Assembly: GCA_024398635.1 (NCBI GenBank)
Contig: JAKSIV010000008.1
Span: 28,603-92,602, forward strand
DNA: 64,000 nucleotides
From: Bacteroidaceae bacterium
GTDB taxonomy: Bacteria > Bacteroidota > Bacteroidia > Bacteroidales > Bacteroidaceae
Reading direction: 5' to 3'
This document shows positions 1-7,852 of the stretch, piece after piece. A program made the translations under genes and the position numbers. Numbering within the stretch: the first letter of the stretch is position 1; each line of letters begins with the position of its first letter. Under the pieces are notes generated by a model. The model was given only the letters and a program-made list of their open reading frames with translations. It was not told the origin of the DNA and ran no database searches.

Positions 1-713
1 TACATATTCCCTTCCGCACGGCATCGGCATGTCAGTTCAAACTGAACGAGGTTTCTCGATGTACCGAAGGGCTTTTTGACTGCATGACGTTTGTCGTGCG
101 GTTTTTTGCACCCCTTTGGCGATTGCCGGGCCAACCCTGTTCCCTTAGATGGCCGATACCGGGCAATCCCCAATGCCCACACCCAAACAAGCCTCCTGCA
201 GCCGCAACCCCAATCCCAAATGGAAAGCCCACACTCACGTGCCCGGCTTGAATAACCGTTGGACGATAGCGGAGCACAAAGAGCAGTGGCTAGCCCGGTA
301 GCAGCTGGCCAGCCAACAATAAGCGATGAAATGATTTGTGATGGAAACGGTGTGTCTTGGGGCGATATCTGGGTCGTAGTGGATTCCTGGTCTTCCGATT
401 GGGTTTCCTCCTCTTCTATTATGATGGTGCCGCCTCCTTGGTTTATCAGCTGGGTGATGAGATCCTGGGATGGTGCTTGGACATCGGGCGCTGGTTTTGG
501 GGGTAACGCAGGTGTTTGCATCGGAAGAAATGTGATGGTGGTGGTCTTCCGGTGGGTGGACATCAGGTGTTGTGCGGTGCTGTCTATCTCTTTTTGGGAG
601 ATGGATGTGGCGGTGGATTGGGTGGTGGTGATGCTTTTGGTGCTGTGGCAGGCGGGCATCAGGAGGGCCATTGCGATGATGGCGAAAAGGTGGTACGGTG
701 GTACATCTTTCAT
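1..713 (-). CDS. Putative lipoprotein, runs off the left window edge (partial)
   Basis: The minus frame opens at an ATG (713-711) and has no stop down to position 1, so at least 237 codons are open. The N-terminus reads MKDVPPYHLFAIIAMALLMPAC, a short charged start, hydrophobic stretch and lipobox (MPAC), so the product would be a lipidated envelope protein. Residues about 25-135 are rich in Thr, Pro, Gln and Glu, like a low-complexity linker. From about residue 135 on the translation becomes Trp/Cys/Arg rich and less protein-like, so the true gene may end or be frameshifted near position 300. A small plus-strand ORF overlaps that part. A TACTTTTG box lies 55 bases upstream. The family is not recognised; short lipoproteins of this kind are common at phage and plasmid-like integration sites next to tRNA genes, which is only inference here. 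Confidence 0.5.
   Translation of the reverse strand, partial: MKDVPPYHLFAIIAMALLMPACHSTKSITTTQSTATSISQKEIDSTAQHLMSTHRKTTTITFLPMQTPALPPKPAPDVQAPSQDLITQLINQGGGTIIIEEEETQSEDQESTTTQISPQDTPFPSQIISSLIVGWPAATGLATALCAPLSSNGYSSRARECGLSIWDWGCGCRRLVWVWALGIARYRPSKGTGLARQSPKGCKKPHDKRHAVKKPFGTSRNLVQFELTCRCRAEGNM
149..301 (+). CDS. Possible small protein (50 aa), overlaps the minus-strand lipoprotein frame
   Basis: ATG at 149, stop TAG at 299-301. The C-terminal half contains HVPGLNNRWTIAEHKEQWLA, which has ordinary protein composition, while the opposite-strand frame here is Trp/Cys rich. That contrast is the only reason to list it. No family is recognised and no promoter was seen. Only one of the two overlapping frames is likely to be coding over 149-301. 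Confidence 0.3.
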   Translation: MADTGQSPMPTPKQASCSRNPNPKWKAHTHVPGLNNRWTIAEHKEQWLAR

Positions 714-870
714 GGTGGTACACGGCTAAAAGTGGTACATTTTATGTGTTTTTCATCTCATATACCACAAAAGTACACAATCTTTAGGAACTATGAAAAT
801 GGCCCTGGAATATATTTTGAGTGTGTTTCTGAGTATTGCAGATTGCAAAAAGTGGTACAAAAGTGGTACA
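690..870. repeat. Six copies of GTGGTAC around the lipoprotein promoter
   Basis: GTGGTAC occurs at 690, 698, 715, 732, 852 and 863. Three of the copies (732, 852, 863) share the longer form AAAAGTGGTACA. The last two are 11 bases apart, one helical turn. The first three fall in the start of the minus-strand lipoprotein gene, the others in its upstream region. This looks like a cluster of binding half-sites (GTGGTAC is half of the palindrome GTGGTACCAC), but no regulator is known. Confidence 0.4.
768..775 (-). promoter_or_regulatory. -7 promoter box for the left-edge lipoprotein
   Basis: Minus strand reads TACTTTTG, an exact match to the Bacteroidetes -7 consensus TAnnTTTG, 55 bases before the lipoprotein ATG. 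No convincing -33 TTTG is seen. Confidence 0.45.
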
Positions 871-885
871 CTTTTCGGGTCTTGA

Positions 886-925
886 AAAATAAAAATCGCC
901 TCAGAGGGTATTCTGAAGCGATTTT
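886..925 (-). terminator. Rho-independent terminator after tRNA-Lys
   Basis: Read on the minus strand just past the tRNA 3' end: AAAATCGC and GCGATTTT arms (892-899 with 918-925), continued by TCAGA/TCTGA, then a T-rich run (886-895). Confidence 0.8.
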
Positions 926-926
926 C

Positions 927-1002
927 TGGTGATCCGCTCGGGGTTCGAACCCGAGACCCCATCCTTAAAAGGGATGTGCTCTACCTGCTGAGCTAGCGGA
1001 TC
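927..1002 (-). tRNA. tRNA-Lys (anticodon TTT)
   Basis: Minus strand, 76 nt including an encoded CCA. The acceptor arms GATCCGC/GCGGATC pair perfectly; the D-arm has AGCTCAGCAGGTAGAGC; the anticodon loop CTTTTAA gives anticodon TTT; the T-arm reads CTCGGGTTCGAACCCGAG. A terminator follows directly. Confidence 0.95.
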
Positions 1003-1074
1003 TACCTCTAATTGCCGTTAAGCGGGTGCAAAATTATGCCTTTTTGCGGAGGTAGGCAAACTTTTTCGGTTTTT

Positions 1075-2157
1075 TTACAGCGCCGAATTCTTAATCTTAA
1101 GGAAGTTGCATGAGAGCATCCGGCCACCGTCACCACGCAGATGCATCGCGCCACCTTGGCAGTAACGCCATACCTTGCACTTGGCGCATTCATCGGTTTT
1201 CATCCAACGGCGGTCACGGTAAGGTTTGAAGCCATTCTCCCATACATCCCAGAAGTTATCCTTGTGTATATTGCCCTGATGGTAGTCACTGCGAATGCTC
1301 AGACACCCTGAGATGGAACCGTCGCTAAGTATGGATGCGACACCTGTGCCTGCTATGCAACGGAAAAGGTGGTCACGTGCCACTCCCTCATACGGTCCGA
1401 GAAAGCCCTCACATGAAAAGTTGAGTCTTATCCTGCCCTCACGCCTTACGGCGGTTATGAAATTCATGAGCTGTACAAACTGTTCGTTTGATAGCATGAG
1501 TTCCGGTTCTCTGACGGCACGTCCCATAGGGGCGACGGTAAAGATGCGCCACTGTCTGACCCCACGGCCGATGAGATACTCCTTAAGTTCGTTCAGATAA
1601 CCAAAGTTGCGCTGATTGACACAGGTAATCAGGTCCCAAGTCAGATCCGGATGCTCATTAAACCAATCTATGGCCGCATCGGCACGCTTAAAACTCAATT
1701 CGCTGCCGCGCATCCAGTTGTGCTCGGGTTCGAATCCGTCAAAACTCATAGCCACAGTATCAAGCCCGGTATCTGTAAGCTGATTTACAAGGTCACGGGT
1801 AAGCAGCATGCCGTTGGTTACCATACCCCACAGGAATCCGCGCTTTTTGATCTCGGCACCCACCTGTAGAATATCCTTGCGGACCAGGGGCTCTCCACCG
1901 GTGGTAATCACAACCACCTTACCACGATTCAGGCTATCGGGGCAACTGTCAAGCACGCCCAGCAGGTCACTTAACGGAGGATCGTCCAAGCCGGCAGTCG
2001 TACGGCAATCACTGCCGCAGTGACGGCAGTTAAGATTACAGCGCAAAGTACACTCCCAGAACAACTGTCCCAGTTTATGCTCAAGCATGTCAGTTCTGGC
2101 TGCTGCACGCCCAGCCTCAAAAAGAAGCCTTTTTGGAAAAGGGATCTTACAATCCAT
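1075..2157 (-). CDS. Radical SAM/SPASM enzyme of an rSAM/lipoprotein pair
   Basis: 360 aa. The N-terminal radical SAM core shows the cluster motif C40-x3-C44-x2-C47 (CNLNCRHC), which would bind the 4Fe-4S cluster that cleaves S-adenosylmethionine, followed by a TTGGEPL segment. The C-terminus has a SPASM-like set of cysteines (GCLS near residue 286, then TDECAKCKVWRYC and a final SC), expected to hold auxiliary clusters. SPASM enzymes usually modify peptides or proteins. It starts two bases after a small lipoprotein gene and is last in a four-gene operon. From memory, Bacteroidetes carry a described pairing of such an enzyme with an adjacent small lipoprotein (rSAM/lipoprotein system); the substrate is unknown. 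The lipoprotein itself has only the lipobox cysteine and one in its signal peptide, so a cysteine thioether on the mature chain is unlikely. Confidence 0.85.
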   Translation of the reverse strand: MDCKIPFPKRLLFEAGRAAARTDMLEHKLGQLFWECTLRCNLNCRHCGSDCRTTAGLDDPPLSDLLGVLDSCPDSLNRGKVVVITTGGEPLVRKDILQVGAEIKKRGFLWGMVTNGMLLTRDLVNQLTDTGLDTVAMSFDGFEPEHNWMRGSELSFKRADAAIDWFNEHPDLTWDLITCVNQRNFGYLNELKEYLIGRGVRQWRIFTVAPMGRAVREPELMLSNEQFVQLMNFITAVRREGRIRLNFSCEGFLGPYEGVARDHLFRCIAGTGVASILSDGSISGCLSIRSDYHQGNIHKDNFWDVWENGFKPYRDRRWMKTDECAKCKVWRYCQGGAMHLRGDGGRMLSCNFLKIKNSAL

Positions 2158-2159
2158 CT

Positions 2160-2558
2160 TTATTTCTGGCGTGCCCTCTTTATCTCGTTATTAAGGGAAT
2201 CAATCTGATTTCTCATCAGTCTGTTCTCCTCGGCACGGCGCTGCATAATCTCAGGTGTGCCGTATATGACCGAGTTCATACGTCCCGACAGCTCATCTTT
2301 CAGTGAATTGACCTGTTGGATCATCTCCTTGACCTCCTTAGAATCGCCGGGTAAAGTCAAGGTAGGAGAAAGGTCGTTTCCTGATCTGGATTCGACCACC
2401 TCCTCGGCAGGCTGATCATCATTGAGGACAGGCTCCTGGGTCTTTGTGGCTTTCTTGCTGCGGCAAGAACCCATCAGCGCAATAACCGCAACTGAGACGG
2501 AACATACCAACAAAGTCCATCCCTTTGACAAAACTATTCTGAATTTCTTGTATGACAT
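2160..2558 (-). CDS. Small coiled-coil lipoprotein paired with the radical SAM enzyme
   Basis: 132 aa. The N-terminus is a lipoprotein signal ending in LMGSC32. A Glu/Asp/Thr-rich spacer (about 38-70) follows, then a helical, charged C-terminal half (about 75-132) with heptad-like spacing. This contains the segment VIYGTPEIMQRRAEENRLM, of a YGTPE/YGSPE type I associate with Bacteroidetes lipoproteins next to radical SAM genes. It lies 2 bases before the radical SAM gene and 9 bases after the beta-propeller gene, so it is co-transcribed. It is either a substrate of the enzyme or an envelope partner; the sequence does not decide which. Confidence 0.75.
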   Translation of the reverse strand: MSYKKFRIVLSKGWTLLVCSVSVAVIALMGSCRSKKATKTQEPVLNDDQPAEEVVESRSGNDLSPTLTLPGDSKEVKEMIQQVNSLKDELSGRMNSVIYGTPEIMQRRAEENRLMRNQIDSLNNEIKRARQK

Positions 2559-2567
2559 ATCTTATGC

Positions 2568-4007
2568 TTAAGGTAAATACTCTACTTGCTCCGGTTGCAC
2601 ATCGTTATAAAATGCCGCAACATCACGGGCACCGTATACTTCTGGTATACAGTATAGCTCCGGAAGGTTAAATGATTTCAGTGTCGTCACATATTTGTCA
2701 GGATCCTCCTGAGGCAACAGGAAAGGTTTACCCGTTGTACCGTCAGGGCCGATATATGCGATATAAGGACGGCCATACACCATGTCATCACGTTTGGATG
2801 CAAATGCCACCCAACGGCTGTTGCTGCTCCAGCTGTGATAGGTATCGGCCCCGTATGCATTTATGCCGGAAAGGACATCAATCCTTCTGGTTTCCAGGTC
2901 TATGAGCCACAGTTCGCTCTCCTTGTGCCATACGGGGAATGTCCCGTACTGAGTGGCTGTAGCCATCAGCCAATGACCGTCGGGCGATGCCTTCAAGTGA
3001 CTGAATGAAACATTAGCACCGGCCGGGACAATGGTTATCACCTGATCACCCATCTTTCCGGTTTCGGGATCAAACTGCATCACAGCAATGTCATAATGCA
3101 TCTCTGATATGCTGTCAGGCTGTTCATGATGCTGAGCACGGCAAAAGAATATCACTTTGCCATCGGCCGAAAAACAGGGGAATGTCTCCTGATACTCACT
3201 GCCCGTAGTAGCCGGACTGTCCGTGACAGTCAGGTTGTCAAAATCAACCACCACAAGGTCACTACGCTTGTCATACACCTCCATTCTCATGTCAACGCGG
3301 CTATGGATGGCGAACGTAATGTCGGCAGTCGTAAAGACTCCGTAGCGTCCATCGGCCGATATGTCACCATATACGGTATTTCCCGTTTTCTCAGTCCTTG
3401 TATTCAGTTTCAGAAGCTTACCGTTCCGGTTAAGGACCGTTCCGCCCTTAGCTCCGCGCAGGTGCATGAAAGAGGTTCCGTTCCGGTTGGATGTATGGCA
3501 GTTCATGCAGCAAAGGTCTGCATTACGGTTGTCACCCAGCAGCACCGTTCTGAAGCTCTCCATATCACGTTGCTCAACCTGAATGCCACTCCAAACCTCA
3601 TAGGCCGGTTCTATCAGGCGGTAACTCATATACTTGTCTATCGGATCTGCAACGACCGTCCATGTAAACGATTCCGAACCGCCAGACTGCTTGTTCGTAC
3701 CATTCCATTCCACATTTACAGACAGGACATTTCCCTTCTCGTCATCAAGCATACTGTGCCATTTTCTGACAGGGAACTTAACCAATCCCTTGTGTCCTTT
3801 AAAGACATACTCACCCCTATTTCCCTTAACGGTTACGCGTATGTTACCTGCATTTCCGATCCTGAAATTCAAAGGAGCGATATTGCAGGGGACAGTCACA
3901 TCCCTGTAATCCGGAAACATGCCGTCACCTGTATCAGTCTTACCGTTTGAACAGCCTGTCAGTACAGATACAGCTACAAGCAATAGTATGATTATCCTGT
4001 TTTTCAT
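2568..4007 (-). CDS. TolB/PD40-like beta-propeller lipoprotein with a CXXCH motif
   Basis: 479 aa. The signal peptide ends in LTGC19, so it is a lipoprotein. The body contains repeated propeller-blade motifs (DISADGRYGVF, CFSADGKVIFF, KASPDGHWLMA, SWSSNSRWVAFAS), as in TolB/PD40 proteins. An added feature is C167-MN-C170-H171 (with a further Cys just before), the consensus for covalent haem c attachment, in a segment resembling the single-haem insertions of some Bacteroidetes propeller proteins. Whether haem is attached cannot be told from sequence. Its start overlaps the stop of the upstream DUF6057 gene (ATGA, 4004-4007). Confidence 0.8.
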   Translation of the reverse strand: MKNRIIILLLVAVSVLTGCSNGKTDTGDGMFPDYRDVTVPCNIAPLNFRIGNAGNIRVTVKGNRGEYVFKGHKGLVKFPVRKWHSMLDDEKGNVLSVNVEWNGTNKQSGGSESFTWTVVADPIDKYMSYRLIEPAYEVWSGIQVEQRDMESFRTVLLGDNRNADLCCMNCHTSNRNGTSFMHLRGAKGGTVLNRNGKLLKLNTRTEKTGNTVYGDISADGRYGVFTTADITFAIHSRVDMRMEVYDKRSDLVVVDFDNLTVTDSPATTGSEYQETFPCFSADGKVIFFCRAQHHEQPDSISEMHYDIAVMQFDPETGKMGDQVITIVPAGANVSFSHLKASPDGHWLMATATQYGTFPVWHKESELWLIDLETRRIDVLSGINAYGADTYHSWSSNSRWVAFASKRDDMVYGRPYIAYIGPDGTTGKPFLLPQEDPDKYVTTLKSFNLPELYCIPEVYGARDVAAFYNDVQPEQVEYLP

Positions 4008-5758
4008 CTCTGGTTCGAATTAATTAGTCTGACAGCCATGATATAGTTCCAGTATGTCCCTACCGCCTCTTGTGTTATTACGTTGGGATCATCGGACTTT
4101 GACCTGGCCTCCATCTGGTTCAGGAACTTTTCCACCACTCTTTGCGAGATACGGTATTTCCCGACTGTCTCTCTCAAAGACTCGTCTGAATTCACGTTTA
4201 CCAGCAAAGCCTCCTGATAGAGATCAGGGACATCCACGACACGATCCAGAGCATTGAGATAATACTTGTTGTAAAGACTGACGAATGTATTGACGTTCTT
4301 GTCTATCAGATAGGCGCAAAGCAGATAGTCTACTGCCACCCTGTTGTACGGTGATTCCGATGCAATTATAGCCAATGAAGACCTTATATCACCCTGAGCA
4401 AAGAAGTGGTCAACAGGGGCCGTCCTGGATCGCCAGATAAGATACCGGTCGGGTATGCTGTCAGCTTTTATGCAGTCCATAAGTTCTGTTGCCCAGGTGC
4501 GGTGATTTCTTGTACGTGACAGAATATTCAGGTATTTGGCTGCCACATCATAATCTCCCGTCACAACGGCTATCTCGGCCAACCTCCGCAGCATGCGCGT
4601 GGAATAGTGACCGGGCATGACAGTCTGCGCAAGCAGGGCGCAATCAGTAGCCTGCGACACATCACCAATCTCAAGCAAGGCATCGGTAAAATACATCATC
4701 GAGAAATACGGATCACCCTTGCTTGTAGAAAGGAACAGACCGTTTGACGTCATGCCCCATCTGCCCTTAAGCAAATCATCGGCAAGACGCCCCTCACGTG
4801 CATTGCAGAGATGCCAATAATAGTTTCGGTATATATTCGGCTTATCCGACGAGGCCATCTCCCTGACCCCCTTCCAGTCATTCCTGTAAGCCAGCGTTCC
4901 TATTTTTACGACTCTTTCCAACTCTCTGTCGCCTATATTGCCATAGACTGCTATGCCCACAATCAGTATAGCTATTAGGACTATTTCCCTTACATATTCT
5001 TTACTGATCTTAAGGAACAGCGGAATGCCGGCCATTACGGCAACTGTCAGTATCGGTTCAAACAGAAGTAGCCCCTTGCCTGGTATAATGTACTGCGGAT
5101 ATACGGGCCAGACAAAAGTCTGCAGAAGCGTCAGGTTGTACAGTCTTCCGCACAATATCATTGCAATAAGACCGGCCAGAAGACAAAAGGCGGTTGACAA
5201 TAAATCCCTCCTTCTGAGATAGCCCAGCAAAAGAGCCAATGTGAAAGCGTGTCCGCCCACCAACACGAACATGACCGGAACCGATATTCCGTATATCCAT
5301 GGAGCAAACCGTGAATCCTTGAGATGTGCCAACGCACAGGCAGCCCATACCGTAACGGCCAACCCTACAGTGGCCGATACCGGATAATTCGGGAAAGGTA
5401 TGAAGTAACCCTCCAAAAAGACGGGAGCCATAAGCAACACCCAAAAGAGGTTACGACCAGTATCCGCAAGCTTGTAGAATCTGATAAGTCCGGCAGATAT
5501 AACCGCCAGAAGCAGAACGCTCAAAAGCGCGCCCGCCTTTCCGTTGATATAGAACTGAGTTAGCCAATCGCCCGTAATTGAGGCTATGACCCCCGGATTG
5601 GACAGATACCAGCCGATGCGGTCAGCACTCAGCAAAAAGATGCTTATCTGCTCCTTGAAATCCAGACGGTAAATAGCCTGACCCATAAAAATGCTCCATA
5701 TCACCATCAACAGCAATCCCACTATAAGAGCATTCAGGAATCCGTATTTTTTTGTCAT
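4004..5758 (-). CDS. DUF6057-like integral membrane protein with helical C-terminal half
   Basis: 584 aa from the ATG at 5758 (MTKKYGFLNAL); a longer frame to 5854 exists but would run into the divergent promoter region. The first about 300 residues form some nine hydrophobic segments. The remainder is soluble, alpha-helical and TPR-like (for example MLRRLAEIAVVTGDYDVA). I recognise the architecture as the Bacteroidales DUF6057 type; no catalytic function is known. It is the first gene of the four-gene operon, and its partnering with a TolB-like propeller lipoprotein suggests an envelope-spanning complex. A TATGTTTG promoter box lies 25 bases upstream. Confidence 0.75.
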   Translation of the reverse strand: MTKKYGFLNALIVGLLLMVIWSIFMGQAIYRLDFKEQISIFLLSADRIGWYLSNPGVIASITGDWLTQFYINGKAGALLSVLLLAVISAGLIRFYKLADTGRNLFWVLLMAPVFLEGYFIPFPNYPVSATVGLAVTVWAACALAHLKDSRFAPWIYGISVPVMFVLVGGHAFTLALLLGYLRRRDLLSTAFCLLAGLIAMILCGRLYNLTLLQTFVWPVYPQYIIPGKGLLLFEPILTVAVMAGIPLFLKISKEYVREIVLIAILIVGIAVYGNIGDRELERVVKIGTLAYRNDWKGVREMASSDKPNIYRNYYWHLCNAREGRLADDLLKGRWGMTSNGLFLSTSKGDPYFSMMYFTDALLEIGDVSQATDCALLAQTVMPGHYSTRMLRRLAEIAVVTGDYDVAAKYLNILSRTRNHRTWATELMDCIKADSIPDRYLIWRSRTAPVDHFFAQGDIRSSLAIIASESPYNRVAVDYLLCAYLIDKNVNTFVSLYNKYYLNALDRVVDVPDLYQEALLVNVNSDESLRETVGKYRISQRVVEKFLNQMEARSKSDDPNVITQEAVGTYWNYIMAVRLINSNQR

Positions 5759-5782
5759 ATCACATTCTTGGTTTTGTAAATG

Positions 5783-5790
5783 CAAACATA
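5783..5790 (-). promoter_or_regulatory. -7 promoter box of the rSAM/lipoprotein operon
   Basis: Minus strand TATGTTTG matches TAnnTTTG, 25 bases upstream of the DUF6057 ATG at 5758. It is divergent from the rsmI promoter 34 bases away. Confidence 0.55.
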
Positions 5791-5823
5791 ATGAAAAAAA
5801 GCGGTTGATACGGGGATTTTGAC

Positions 5824-5831
5824 TACTTTTG
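5824..5831 (+). promoter_or_regulatory. -7 promoter box of rsmI-hflX
   Basis: TACTTTTG matches TAnnTTTG, 26 bases upstream of the chosen rsmI ATG. A TTG at 5805-5807 is present but with only 16 bases between, shorter than usual. Confidence 0.55.
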
Positions 5832-5857
5832 TCTTTTACAACGCACGCGCGCACACG

Positions 5858-6559
5858 ATGGCAGGAAAACTCTATCTGGTACCCACTCCGGTGGGCAATC
5901 TTGAGGACATCACCTTGAGGGCATTACGTATTCTCAAGGAGGTAGACCTTATTCTGGCCGAGGATACCCGGACCAGTTCTGTCCTGCTCAACCACTACGA
6001 TATTCACAAGCCGTTGCAGTCACACCACAAGTTCAACGAGCATGAGACATCGGCCGCAATGGCAAACCGCATTCAGGCCGGTCAGTCTGTGGCGCTCATA
6101 AGCGATGCAGGCACTCCGGGCATATCGGACCCCGGATTCATGCTGGTCAGAGAGTGTGTCGCACAGGGCGTCGACGTGGAGTGTCTGCCCGGCGCTACGG
6201 CATTCGTACCAGCTCTGATTGATTCAGGACTACCCTGTGACCGTTTCCTGTTTGAGGGTTTCCTGCCGCAAAAGAAGGGTCGCCAGACGCGTATCAACAC
6301 ATTAAAGGATGAGCCCAGAACCATTGTGTTCTACGAGTCACCGTTCCGTCTGGTAAAGGCGCTGGAACAGTTTATCGAAGCTTACGGACCGGACAGGCCC
6401 GTAGCCGTATGCCGTGAGATCTCAAAAGTACATGAGGAGTGCGTGCGCGGAACGTTGAATGAGGTCCTGGCTCACTTCAAGACACACGAGCCCAAAGGTG
6501 AGATTGTGATAGTATTAGGAGGAGCACCTGGCAAGAAACATAAGGAAGACGAAGAATGA
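5858..6559 (+). CDS. rsmI: 16S rRNA (cytidine(1402)-2'-O)-methyltransferase
   Basis: 233 aa from the ATG at 5858 (MAGKLYLVPTPVGNLED); a start at 5819 would lie within the promoter. This is the SAM-dependent tetrapyrrole methylase-type fold that adds the 2'-O-methyl group on C1402 of 16S rRNA in the decoding centre. Family motifs are visible in order: VPTPVGNLEDITLRA, LAEDTRTSSVLLNHY, SDAGTPGISDPG, LPGATAFVPAL, and FYESPFRL. Length is normal, although many homologues carry a short extra C-terminal domain. The stop overlaps the hflX start by four bases (ATGA), so the two are translationally coupled. Confidence 0.93.
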   Translation: MAGKLYLVPTPVGNLEDITLRALRILKEVDLILAEDTRTSSVLLNHYDIHKPLQSHHKFNEHETSAAMANRIQAGQSVALISDAGTPGISDPGFMLVRECVAQGVDVECLPGATAFVPALIDSGLPCDRFLFEGFLPQKKGRQTRINTLKDEPRTIVFYESPFRLVKALEQFIEAYGPDRPVAVCREISKVHEECVRGTLNEVLAHFKTHEPKGEIVIVLGGAPGKKHKEDEE

Positions 6560-7815
6560 AAGAGGAGTTTCAAGTCATAACAGAGAAGAAGGCAGAAACC
6601 GCCATACTGGTGGGTATCATCACGCAGGATCAGGACGAACGCAAGACACAGGAGTATCTTGACGAGCTTGAGTTCCTGGCCGATACCGCCGGAGTACGCG
6701 TGATGCGCCGTTTCACCCAGAAGATCCCACAGGCTCTGGCTGCCACATACGTAGGAAAGGGCAAGCTAGAGGAGATGCGTGATTACATCAAGCGCATGGA
6801 GGATATGGAGAATGAGGTGGGCATGGCTATCTTTGACGATGAACTCACAGCCAAGCAGATGTCGGCCATAGAGAGCGTTCTGAACGTGAAAGTGCTGGAC
6901 CGAACATCACTGATACTGGATATATTCGCAATGCGTGCCCAGACCGCCCATGCCAAGACACAGGTGGAGCTGGCACAGTACCGATATCTCCTGCCCCGTC
7001 TGCAGCGAATGTGGACTCACTTGGAGCGTCAGGGCGGTGGTTCCGGCGCCGGCGGCGGTAAAGGATCGGTAGGTCTTCGCGGACCTGGTGAGACCCAGCT
7101 TGAGATGGACCGCCGTATCATCACCAAGCGAATAAGCTGGCTCAAGGAGCAGTTGGCCGATATCGACCGTCAGAAATCCACCATGCGCAAGAACCGCGGC
7201 CGTCTTATCCGCGTTGCGCTGGTAGGTTACACCAACGTAGGCAAATCCACCCTTATGAACCTGCTCTCCAAGAGCGATGTGTTTGCCGAGAACAAGCTCT
7301 TTGCCACACTGGATACCACAGTGCGTAAGGTCGTGGTGGATAATCTGCCGTTCCTGCTGTCAGATACCGTAGGATTCATACGCAAACTGCCCACTGACCT
7401 TGTGGAGTCTTTCAAATCCACACTGGATGAGGTGCGTGAGGCAGACCTGCTCATACACGTAGTGGATATTTCGCACCCCGACTTTGAGGACCAGATGAAG
7501 GTGGTTGACAAGACCCTGGCCGACCTTGGTGCCGGAGAGAAACCTACCATAGTGCTCTTTAACAAGACCGATGCCTACACCTGGGTCGAGAAAGAGGCCG
7601 ATGACCTGACCCCCGCCACCCGTGAGAATATCACGATGGAAGAGTTGCAGCGTACCTGGATGGGCCGTCTTAACGGCGAGTGCCTGTTTGTATCGGCACT
7701 TAAGAAGACGGGAATTGAGAATATGAGGAAGACACTTTACGACCGCGTAAAGCAGTTGCACGTACAGAAGTACCCCTACAACGATTTTCTTTACCCAGAT
7801 CAAATTGAGAATTGA
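6556..7815 (+). CDS. hflX: GTPase HflX
   Basis: 419 aa. Ribosome-associated GTPase that splits stalled ribosomes. The N-terminal HflX domain (about 1-190) includes the family signature LRGPGETQLEMDRR. The GTPase domain shows G1 GYTNVGKST (about residue 223), G3 DTVGF, and G4 NKTD. The last codons (QIEN, stop) are made of the start of the 7-base GAGAATT repeat that continues past the stop, so the extreme C-terminus has been rewritten by the repeat. Confidence 0.95.
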   Translation: MKEEFQVITEKKAETAILVGIITQDQDERKTQEYLDELEFLADTAGVRVMRRFTQKIPQALAATYVGKGKLEEMRDYIKRMEDMENEVGMAIFDDELTAKQMSAIESVLNVKVLDRTSLILDIFAMRAQTAHAKTQVELAQYRYLLPRLQRMWTHLERQGGGSGAGGGKGSVGLRGPGETQLEMDRRIITKRISWLKEQLADIDRQKSTMRKNRGRLIRVALVGYTNVGKSTLMNLLSKSDVFAENKLFATLDTTVRKVVVDNLPFLLSDTVGFIRKLPTDLVESFKSTLDEVREADLLIHVVDISHPDFEDQMKVVDKTLADLGAGEKPTIVLFNKTDAYTWVEKEADDLTPATRENITMEELQRTWMGRLNGECLFVSALKKTGIENMRKTLYDRVKQLHVQKYPYNDFLYPDQIEN

Positions 7816-7834
7816 AAATTGAGAATTGAGAATT
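7803..7834 (+). repeat. GAGAATT tandem repeat at the hflX 3' end
   Basis: About four and a half tandem units of the 7-mer AATTGAG/AATTGAA run from inside the last hflX codons into the 38-base gap before the fumarase gene. The same unit occurs at 28477-28508, also directly after a stop codon and in the same sense relative to the gene. Confidence 0.85.
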
Positions 7835-7852
7835 AAAACAACAAAATAGACT

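Noticed and set aside
3495..3512. Firm call of a c-type cytochrome from one CXXCH
   Set aside because: A single CXXCH occurs by chance and a distal axial ligand cannot be identified; kept only as a possibility.
3126..3950. Long plus-strand frame (274 codons)
   Set aside because: It lies fully antisense to the TolB-like lipoprotein gene, which has a signal peptide, propeller motifs and operon spacing.
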